A stretch of 64,000 nucleotides of DNA, from positions 28,576,355 to 28,640,354 of the forward strand of contig CM059571.1 of assembly GCA_030386875.1 (NCBI GenBank). The letters are read 5' to 3'. The position numbers were made by a program, and so were the translations under genes. Shown here piece after piece: positions 55,902 to 64,000 of the stretch. The DNA comes from Morinoia aosen (Eukaryota; Arthropoda; Malacostraca; Amphipoda; Talitridae). Under the pieces are notes generated by a model. The model saw only the letters and a program-made list of their open reading frames with translations. It made no database searches and had not been told where the DNA came from. The stretch's first letter is position 1, and each line of letters begins with the position of its first letter.

Positions 55902-58900
55902 TTACCTTCTTAACTTATCTAAAGGCAGCACATAGTTTAGGTTCGATCGGATAATCTTGTTACCGATCTTAATATCTGCGTAATTTTTACCTAGCTTTTC
56001 AATGATACCTGGTCCTAAGAAATTTAGCTGTAATTTGTGTTTTTTGGCATGATTTTTTACTAGTACACGGTCCGTCACTTTTAAATTTTTATCGCGACGT
56101 TTCATATTTCTATAGGCAGTTCTTTCAATTGTGGCGTTAATGATCGCATTTCTAATATTGTTCACTACAATAGATGACTCGGTAAATTTTTGTTTGTGAA
56201 CATCTTCATATGTAGTCGCAACATCGAAGTCTTCTAAATTAGTAGAACTGATATAAACACACGTATCTCTACCGAAAACCGTGTATGCGGGTGTATCTCC
56301 TAAAGTTTCATTATAGCTATTATTAATCGAATTCTCTACAATATCCAGCAATCTATCCCACTCATTATGAGTAAGAAAATTTAGATATAACTTGAGCAGG
56401 TGTCGAATTTTTCCATTACATCGCTCAACAATACCATTAGAAAAAGGGGAATATGCCAGAACTTCCTTTTTGAAGATAGAAAGTCCTTTTGTGAAATTTT
56501 TCACATTAGATGATTTAAATTCTAGGGCGTTGTCGGATAACAGCACGTCCGGGGTACCGAACAAACAGCAAAAATTCCATAGACAATCTGTAACAGTCTC
56601 TGTACATCGGTCACTAGTCGAATATAATTTAACAAAACGTGAAAATAAGTCGATAATTACAAGAATATATTTGTTACCATTGTCCGTCATTGGTAATGGA
56701 CCGTAGAAGTCCATGCTGACCGTTTGAAAACATCGTGTTCCAATTGGAGCATTTAGAATTTTAATCGGCATCGGTATTCGTGATTTTAGAATCTTACAGA
56801 TGTCACAAGATTCAACAATTTTGCGTGTAATTGTCCGTTCGTACGGATGAAAATATTTTAATTTAAACTTAAACAAGGTATGATTCAAATCTGTGTGGGA
56901 CAAATTGTGGATGAATAGAATTGTCTTGTGCAGCAGAGTATACGGCACCACAATAGTCAGAATGGTGCTGGGTCTGTTGTCAATTCTTCGTCTTTTATAC
57001 AAAATGTCATTCATGATCAGAAATTCATTCATGTCAGTATTAGAAACTTTTGTTGCATTCTCTAGGGCATCCTTCATTTCAGAACAAAAGGCATCACTAT
57101 CTTGTTCACGTTTAAATTCGTCTAACGACCAGTTGTCGTTAATACTTGAATGGTCTGTAGTCTTGTTAACTTTATCCAGTCTGCATAAGCTCGTTTTCTG
57201 TCTGCTATTAAAGTCACTGGGTTCACGTCTGGGGTCTTCAGCAGTACTGTTGTTGTTTCTTCCGTCATCACTTCCTGGCATTGTCTCCTCGAACTCTTCC
57301 TCAGTCACGGGCTTGTTACATTTGTTACCCGCAGCAGCGGCTTGCAGCCTGGTTACAACGGGAAAAGTCTCTACATCTGGGGTTAAATCAGAACACTCTA
57401 ATAGTTCTTTTTCTGTTAAAGGATTTTTGTCATGATTTAATCTACTTAATGCATCGGCGGCACTATTCGCTTTCCCAGAAAAATACTTTAGTTTGGCATC
57501 AAAAGCTTGGACATAAATACTCCATCTAGCGAGCGTGTTGTCTTCAGGCAATTTCTTTGAAAATAAAGGAACTAAAGGCTTATGATCGGTGTAAATGACC
57601 AGATCATAGCCTAAAACAAGATATTTAAAGTACTTTAACGCTTCAACTATAGCGAACATTTCCTTTTTCGTAGTTGAGTATCGTCGTTGAGTGGAATTCA
57701 ACGTTTTAGAGAAAAATGCGACAGGTCTCATGTTTCGAACTTTATCAGTAGATGATTGAAGTAAAACAGCTCCGATGCCAACATTTGATGCATCACAAAA
57801 CAGATGAAATTTTTGATCGAAGTTTGGGTGACTCAGGATGGTATGTTCACATAATTCATCCTTTAGTTTTTCAAAAGCGTTTTGACAATCTTTTGACCAA
57901 TAGAATTCAACATTTTTCTTCAGAAGATTATAGAGTGGGCTTGCGATACTCGCAAAATTTTTTATGTACCTACGAAAGAAATTTACTAGTCCTAGAAATG
58001 ACTGTAGTTGTTTAACATTCTTTGGAATTTCTAAATTCTTTACTTTGTCAGTACCGGTGCTTCTGGTTCCCATTCCACTAATGGAATGTCCTAAATATTC
58101 AATTTCGTCACGGAAAAACTCACATTTTTCCATTTTTATTGACAATCTAGCGTTTCTTAATAGTTCAAGTACAACTTTTATATCGGCAAGATGTTGTGCC
58201 TTCTCCTTAGAAAATATGAGCACGTCGTCCATAAAGACGAAAGATAGTTTTCCTAGAACAGGAGATAGCGTTTGCGTCATTACTGACTGGAAATATGCAG
58301 GTGAGGTTTTTAAACCAAAGGGTAAACGATTAAATTCATATTTTCTACTACCAACTGTAAATGCGGTTATTTCTTTACTCTCATCGGTCAGTGTAATATT
58401 ATGATATCCTGACCTAAGATCTAATTTTGAGAAATATTTCTGACCATTTAAACTATAGAGAATGTCGTCCACGCGCGGCAGCGGGAATGATTCTTCATGA
58501 ATTACCTCATTTACTTTGCGAAAGTCAACTACCGGACGTATAGTTCCATCTTTCTTATGAACTACAATTATCGGTGAATTATAAGCTGAAATCGATGGTC
58601 TAATAATTCCGTCGTCTAACATTTTTTCGTTAACGACTTTCAAGTCTTCCATGTAACGGTGGGCAATACGATAGGGAGGGACATTTACGACATCCACGTT
58701 AGGTTTCAAACGTATTTTGTATGGTTTAATTGCAGCAGCTGAGATCGATTCATTGTCTATAGTAATAACGTCTCTGAATTCATTCAACAAACTCAGCAAT
58801 TCAGGCTTCATTTCGTCATCGTTACACTTGATATCATCGTTATTTAATTTCCGCCGACCACGGGCTACTTCTTTGGAATCATAAACGTACCCTTCGTCGA

Positions 58901-60262
58901 CAACTCCTGTGATCCCGACAGATTTACTATTAGTGTCTTTCTTCTCGACATCTAAATGACTGTCCTGAACAACACTCGCTGCCTCCACAAAAGTACTCAA
59001 TCCTCCCTTTAATTCTCCTTGTACATCTGACAAGTAAACTTCGGATTCAATGTGATCCTTTTCCACTTTTTCTAAGGTACTTATAATTGCATTTTCTGGT
59101 AAAACAATCGCTCTGTCGGAGCTATTAATTAACAACAGCGGAATCTTTCTCCTATTGTTAACTCTCACAATCGCTTCTGCGACACAAATGCCTTCTTTTA
59201 AAGTTGCTTTCTTTATTATGTATTCTCCATTTTTACACTTTCCAACATGTCCAACATGTTTCAAAATTACATTGGGAGCAATTTCAATTCTTTGAGTATG
59301 CACTCTTAACGGCCTTGGCCTTGTGTGGGAATTGGTAACTGCAACTACGCCTCGAACAGGCGGATTTTCTCTCTTACCATCCCTTTTTACTTCCTCACTT
59401 GCTTTCTCAGCAATGCACGTCCTCTTCTCTCTTAGCTTATTTAGGACTTTTTTCTTAGCTCTGGACGTAATCGTGTCTGCCATGAGACACTCAGTATTCT
59501 CTATTAAATACTCGAGACACTCTGTCTTTTTCTTTTTTCGTCGTTTTACCTCTGCAAAGGGGATTTTCTCATCTTTGATTATTAAACAGCCTTGTTTTAA
59601 GTCTACAACGGCGTTCTTGTCCAATAAATCACGCCCAATAATGACGTCATAATTGTAAATACCATCTTTAATTATTAAAGCATTTGTCTTTAAACTTACA
59701 CCGTTTTTTAACTTTAGGACAAGCTCCACCTCGCCCTCAACATTACTCTTAGCGTTAACGCCTTTTATAGTCAGAGAACTTGGCTTCACGTCATTACTTA
59801 TCTCACTTATTCTGTGGTAGCTGATTAGGCACTTCTCTGATCCTGAATCAATTAATGCATTCCACAGGTCTGCATCTTTTCTAAGCACAATCATGGGCTT
59901 ATGACTTTTTCGTATTACAAATAATTCATTTTGTCCTGTAACGTTCGTCGTTAAATGGCTTTCAAAACTAGTGCCATGAGCGTTCAGATCATCACTTAAT
60001 TCCGCCTCTCCCAGCGATTCATATCTATTTTGACACTTGATGAGTGGATCTACCATCTCAACATTTTTAACGAGGGAACCTCCAGACATGTTTAACACAT
60101 CAACTCTCTCGACATTTTTAACGAGGGAATGTTCAGCACCAGAATTCTCCTCGGGTTCACAGGGATTTGTCGCCGTAGAGTCATACTTAGTTATTGTAGT
60201 TTCATTTTTACCATCGACGTTATTTCTATCGGAAATGAAATCGTCTCTGCTGTTTACGCTAA
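55902..60262 (-). CDS. pol: Pol of the intact Ty3/Gypsy element: protease, RT, RNase H, integrase
   Basis: The open frame begins at the slippery site (about 60262) and contains no stop until 55902. The first ATG is at 60098 (1398 residues from there), but expression by frameshifting needs none. Rough positions from that Met: protease ALIDSGSEKC (84-86) and DVIIGRDLL; RT fingers KKDGTIRPVVDFRKVN, KLDLRSGYH (catalytic Asp ~560), RLPFGLKTSPAYFQ and FMDD (~622-625); RNase H FCDASNVGIG (~767), KKEMFAIVEAL (~811), YTDHKPLV (~836); integrase zinc finger with HNLSH and CDIC (~1062-1099); DDE core at SMDFYGP (~1128), LLSDNALEF (~1187) and GIVERCNG (~1223); a GPG-type module NFLGPGIIEKL (~1357-1367). 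No chromodomain is seen. All catalytic residues are present. Confidence 0.93.
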
Positions 60263-61753
60263 AAAATCATTGGCACTGTTGGTTTGGTAAGTTTCTACCT
60301 GGCCTTTTTCTGACATACGAGTTTTATACTGTCCTCGCGCACGGACACGAGCCGGTCTGCCTGGTCTGTTTAAATAGTCTCTTCTGGATCTACAATCTCT
60401 TGCGTAGTGTCCTAACTTATTACAACGAAAACAAGCTACATCACGCAGTGAATGCTCGGTGGCTGTCTGAGATGAACCTGGTTTGTACCAATCAGTCGGT
60501 TTCCTAGCCACAACGGTTCCCGACACACTTTGTCCTTGACAGACACACACATGATTGTAACACTTCGAGCAACGCTTTGTGTCAGCTGTCTCCAATGCCT
60601 GAACTTCTAGAGTTCCTAATTCTCTATCTCCAACATAAGATTTTACGTGAGGTCTAGCACGGAAAGTTGGTCTCGGGAAATTTGGTCTCCAGTAGGGCCT
60701 ACGCGTCCTACCTCTACCTCGAAATCCGCCTCTTTCTGTTGTATGCACTTCGGCCTCATCATAGGCAGCATCAAAGTTTGATTCGGACGAATGATCATCC
60801 TCAGCACAATAGATTTCCATAGATCTCTCAGATCGAGTCGCTAATATTTGTTTATCCTCGGGAAAATTCCTAATTACAGTTACAATTCTCTGAAGGAGCT
60901 CTTCCGACGATTTGAAGGGTTTATTGAATAGTTTTTTGGAGAAATCTTCGGTTACTAGGGGGTTGATGATAACCATAGCTAATGCAACAATTAAAGTATT
61001 CTCGACATACTTATCGAGGGCAACAGGATCGGGACAATTTACTACATAGGGGTGGGCTCTGTTCGAACACTCCGGGCTGGTCATTATTCTGTGGGTTAGC
61101 TTACGGATTTTGGATAGAATAGCTACAAACTGGCTCGCTAATGCATCATTTCTTTTCAGGCGTACGTTATTTAGATCACAGGCGACCGCGTGCAAAGATC
61201 TTTCACCTTTTGATACGTAGATATTTTCTAACAGGTGCACGACTTCTTCGAAACTTAACTCATAACCTTCACTAATTATGGAGGCTACGACCGTATTGAA
61301 ATCGCCTACCCGCTTGTCTGCAGTTCGTAACAATAAGTTTAGTTTCGCTTCTTCAGAATTGTCTGAAAGCATGTTGAAATACGCTCTCACATTTTTTATA
61401 TGCGTTTCTAGTGATTTGTTTTCTATGAAGTCCGGGTCATTTCTACGTCTTCTACCTCGGTACTGCGGTAGATCCTGCCCAGCAATCACAACACTAGGTA
61501 TTGGACCTACAATAGAAGTTGTCACAGCGGTAACCGTACTAGTTACAGAGCTAACTGTTGTAACGGCTGCACTGATAACAGGGGTAACAGTGGTCGCCAT
61601 CGTGCTAGGTATTTGAGGAATTGATAATCTGAAAACAGGGACGGATAACCTACCAAAGCTAGTCAAGTACGGGGTTGTTCTTATGTACTCGTATTCGTCA
61701 GAGTCACTGTTCGACATAAGCACAAAAATAATCCTATATTCATAAACCTCCAA
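60254..61753 (-). CDS. gag: Gag of the intact Ty3/Gypsy element
   Basis: 499 codons from the first ATG. A second ATG at 61717 (MSNSDSDEYEY, 12 residues further in) is an equally good start, because the first 12 residues are hydrophobic and unlike the acidic sequence after them. A Ser/Thr/Val-rich stretch is followed by a capsid-like helical region (about residues 95-290, including IKNVRAYFNML and EELLQRIVTVIRNF). An Arg/Gly-rich RNA-binding segment GGFRGRGRTRRPYWRP lies near 345-360, and a CCHC zinc knuckle CFRCNKLGHYARDC at about 441-454. The protein would form the particle and bind RNA. Its stop (60254-60256) comes two codons after a TTTTTTA slippery site, and pol is in the -1 frame. Confidence 0.9.
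   Translation of the reverse strand: MEVYEYRIIFVLMSNSDSDEYEYIRTTPYLTSFGRLSVPVFRLSIPQIPSTMATTVTPVISAAVTTVSSVTSTVTAVTTSIVGPIPSVVIAGQDLPQYRGRRRRNDPDFIENKSLETHIKNVRAYFNMLSDNSEEAKLNLLLRTADKRVGDFNTVVASIISEGYELSFEEVVHLLENIYVSKGERSLHAVACDLNNVRLKRNDALASQFVAILSKIRKLTHRIMTSPECSNRAHPYVVNCPDPVALDKYVENTLIVALAMVIINPLVTEDFSKKLFNKPFKSSEELLQRIVTVIRNFPEDKQILATRSERSMEIYCAEDDHSSESNFDAAYDEAEVHTTERGGFRGRGRTRRPYWRPNFPRPTFRARPHVKSYVGDRELGTLEVQALETADTKRCSKCYNHVCVCQGQSVSGTVVARKPTDWYKPGSSQTATEHSLRDVACFRCNKLGHYARDCRSRRDYLNRPGRPARVRARGQYKTRMSEKGQVETYQTNSANDFLA
60260..60266 (-). promoter_or_regulatory. -1 ribosomal frameshift site TTTTTTA at gag/pol
   Basis: Gag codons here are GAT-TTT-TTA-GCG-TAA, so T-TTT-TTA is in exact X-XXY-YYZ phase; TTTTTTA is the heptamer known from HIV-1 and other retroviruses. 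After slippage the -1 frame is open all the way into pol without a stop. Downstream, GACGATTTC (60245-60237) can pair with GAAAT..CGTC (60226-60216, AA bulge) around a 10-base loop. The 14-base spacer is longer than usual, so the stimulating structure may be another one. Confidence 0.8.
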
Positions 61754-62665
61754 TTTCCATTAAAAGAAAAATGTTCTACACACAATAAAATTTCCTACAT
61801 GCAAATGATAATATTCTACATACAATAAAATTTTAACTCACATTTTCAGTGGACTTAAAACAGGCTATTTGCTAATTGCTCGTGAAGGCTGGCACCACTC
61901 TGAACAGAGGCAAGCTGCTCCAGCTTACTCTTATATGCCGGAGAACAATGGGCCGAGAACAATAGCAACAACTTCCTTCAATTGTTCTGGAGAACAATGG
62001 ACTACCTCTCCACACAACGTTTCCGCGTATACACTCGCTCTCTCACTCCCGGGAAATCAGCTTGCTTACTGCGCTTTCGCAATGCCCATGCTGCTAGCTC
62101 TCGCCGCTCAACTTCCACTTCCCGGAATCAGCGCTTGCAATGCTTACCGCTTACTACTTCTTCCTACTCATTAATTTTATAATGATGATGTATAATCATT
62201 AATTTGAGCGCATGCTTATTTAATTTGCAAGCAACATTATCGGCGTACACTTAACTTAATATTTTGGCGATGCGTAGCTCTCGTAGATCTTCTCGTTGCA
62301 GATGACGGTGCGTAGATGCGTAGATCTCGTCGACAGACCAGGTTGTTGGTCTGGACCCCTCCCATCATCTTCTCCTTTGAGTAGCCCATTTGTAGATTTT
62401 CGATTTTTTTCTCCCTCGAAGTGTTTCTTTCTCGAAGAGTTTCTTTCTCGAAGAGTTTCTTGGAAAGCACTTTGATTTTCTGCGCTGACGTCTTTTTTCC
62501 CTTTCTCGATGCTCTGAAGTAATGTGATAACTATGCGACGTTACTCCAAACAGGGTGACACTCCTCACACTTAAGATCACGGATCAGCAGAACTGAAGAT
62601 CAATTCTTGATATCTTTCTTCTTTAATGGGGCAATGTGGCAATGTGGATATCTTGAATGTGGCTC
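61754..62665 (-). other. 5' leader of the intact element
   Basis: About 0.9 kb between the primer-binding site and gag. On the minus strand at 62411-62465 it has three copies of an 18-bp unit GAGAAAGAAACTCTTC-type. Small ORFs (62237-62580 minus, 61869-62182 plus) have no known motif. It probably holds the RNA packaging signals. Confidence 0.5.
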
Positions 62666-62683
62666 CCCATACTGTGGCCACCA
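62666..62683 (-). promoter_or_regulatory. Primer-binding site
   Basis: Four bases inside the 5' LTR (after TTTC) the minus strand reads TGGTGGCCACAGTATGGG. TGG, the complement of a tRNA CCA end, is the usual start of such a site. I do not name the tRNA. Confidence 0.6.
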
Positions 62684-62687
62684 GAAA

Positions 62688-63007
62688 TGTTCCGGCCCTT
62701 TTTAGTATCAGGTCGTAACTAAACGCGAATGAGGTTCGGGAGTGAATCAGATGCAGCAACGTGGTTATCCTTTTATTATTACTTCAGAATTGACACAGGC
62801 TTCGTAATTGGTAGAGAGTCTTTAGATCGGAAGGTTACTCTCGTTACTTTATAGCTCATCAGTGATCTCTACAGATGCTTTCTCGACAGCCGAGCTCCGC
62901 TACTGACAGCGACGCTTTTGTTTGTAAACTCGACCTCTACGGCAGACCACCGCTAATGAACCACGATGTCTCTCGCCGATCCTATTTATATGCCTGGCGG
63001 GCGCACA
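62688..63007 (-). repeat. 5' LTR of the intact Ty3/Gypsy element
   Basis: 320 bp, TGTGCGCCC...GGAACA on the minus strand, the same as the 3' LTR. A TATAAAT box lies only about 17 bases from its outer edge, so the U3 part upstream of the transcription start is very short. AATAAA on the minus strand at 62772-62777 could be the poly(A) signal. Confidence 0.95.
62984..62990 (-). promoter_or_regulatory. TATA box of the intact element's 5' LTR
   Basis: The minus strand reads GGCATATAAATAGG. This is a good match to a TATA box and would start transcription about 45-50 bases into the LTR. Confidence 0.6.
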
Positions 63008-63011
63008 CCCT

Positions 63012-64000
63012 GTCAATCGTATGTTTTTCATGCACAGGTTGTTAGGAATTTCTCTGTGCGTAGATTCCCCTTCCCCTTCATTCCATTTAAAACAGTACCT
63101 TCTTCTTGCATTCTTTTATGGAACCCTATTTTAGTTTAGGAGGCTCAGACTAACTTGTATCAGAATTTATAGGTCACATATTTTACGTGCTAAGGAAAAA
63201 GTAAAATGTATGGTGGACTGATGAAGCTAAGAAGTTGGTGAAAATTCATGGTCACCTGAGGTCAGGAAATAATTCGTATCCTTTTCATACATTATATAAC
63301 CGAGTAAAGTAACAATATTTTGAATTTAATAGTTAATTTCGATTACACAATGGCAAATCAATTTGAATAAAATAATTCGTAAATTGTTAAGAGATTTTTA
63401 AATTTGTTTCTTTGTTTCAATGTAAAAACAAACAGATGGTTGATTTTTAAAGTTGCACTGCGTGGCTTTTTAAAACCAACCCTAGTTACATTGCTACGCA
63501 TTTGAGGAAGAACCTTTAATAAATGGATACCTGATGAAGCCACTGCGCAATAAAAATTGTCAAATGTACGCTTGAATTTCTCAATGAAAATCCCTTGCCC
63601 ATTTGTTTCAGCAGAGCACAAGCTCAGTGGTCGCAACATTAGTTCCGACAAACCGTGGCAGTTCAACTCTCGTCCCAATCTGCATCGGAGACTCGTTCGA
63701 CTTCGCAAGTGATAGCCAAATAATCCTACGCACGGTTGTCAGAAAGTTTTCGTGAATAGTAACAAATTCCCATCGCAAAAGGTAACAAATTGAATAAAAA
63801 AGTAACAAAACCTGAAAATCGTCAAAAAATAATTTAATATTGAAGGAAGTGTTTCCTAACCTTTTAAAAAGTAGCTCCTTCTTCAGCACTGCTGTATAAG
63901 TCCTCTTGCGTCATTAATCTCAGTAATTCTTGAGAGGGCTGCCATTTCATGCAGTTAGTGCCACTAAGTAAACTTTTGGAGTACAGAAGTGCGTTTAAAG
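63012..64000. other. Non-coding sequence at the right end
   Basis: No domain or repeat was recognised. Two minus-strand ORFs (63358-63708 and 63608-63889) have no known motif. A host exon running off the window cannot be excluded. Confidence 0.4.

Noticed and set aside
57752..58404. Plus-strand ORFs opposite pol of the intact element
   Set aside because: They are antisense shadows of the RT and RNase H coding sequence.

Overview
The window looks like intergenic or heterochromatin-like DNA of an arthropod, most likely an insect. It is AT-rich, has long non-coding stretches, carries many degenerate TTAGG/TTAGGT-type repeats (the insect telomere motif family), and is filled with retrotransposons of the Ty3/Gypsy, BEL/Pao and LINE types. 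I found no host protein gene, tRNA or rRNA that I can support. Almost every long open reading frame belongs to a transposable element. The species cannot be named from the sequence alone.

Layout. 1-13.97 kb: a palindromic foldback element (798-1150), a decayed endonuclease/reverse-transcriptase LINE on the minus strand (about 1.44-3.83 kb), a T-rich tract, a satellite with TTAGG-like spacers (about 6.13-8.9 kb) that is split by a 1.3 kb insertion full of 27-bp repeats, and a 60-bp minisatellite (10.7-11.05 kb). 13.97-21.01 kb: a decayed Ty3/Gypsy element on the plus strand, with a full 5' LTR, a truncated 3' LTR, 4-bp target duplication cgcc, and gag and pol broken by stops and frameshifts. 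21-31 kb: mostly featureless, with two ~1.1 kb terminal-inverted-repeat elements (27842-28957, flanked by TTAA; 29818-30992, flanked by ATTTAA). 31.15-39.23 kb: a young BEL/Pao element on the plus strand with almost identical 1.3 kb LTRs, a 13-unit 25-bp minisatellite in each LTR, 4-bp duplication gtcc, and one frame break inside pol. 39.4-40.9 kb: a foldback element and a solo LTR with duplication gtca. 41.47-46.86 kb: a GC-rich Ty3/Gypsy-like element on the minus strand with 5-bp duplication gttag. Its genes are broken in several places, and its gag is also interrupted by a 531-bp inverted-repeat transposon with a perfect 9-bp duplication. 46.9-53.07 kb: non-coding, with a 139-bp tandem repeat and a small inverted-repeat element. 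53.07-63.01 kb: a complete Ty3/Gypsy element on the minus strand with two identical 320-bp LTRs and duplication ccct. 63.0-64 kb: nothing recognisable.

How the parts work together. In the LTR elements, gag makes the particle protein and pol supplies protease, reverse transcriptase, RNase H and integrase. Two elements carry an in-frame slippery heptamer at the gag/pol overlap (TTTTTTA at 60260-60266; GGGTTTC at 45070-45076, followed by a well-placed hairpin), which fits -1 ribosomal frameshifting to make Gag-Pol. The most interesting unit is the 53.07-63.01 kb element. It is open in gag and pol and has identical LTRs, so it inserted very recently. It also carries, between pol and the 3' LTR, small ORFs I do not recognise, including a 104-residue protein with an N-myristoylation-type start and one membrane segment. 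No env-type glycoprotein ORF is visible there.
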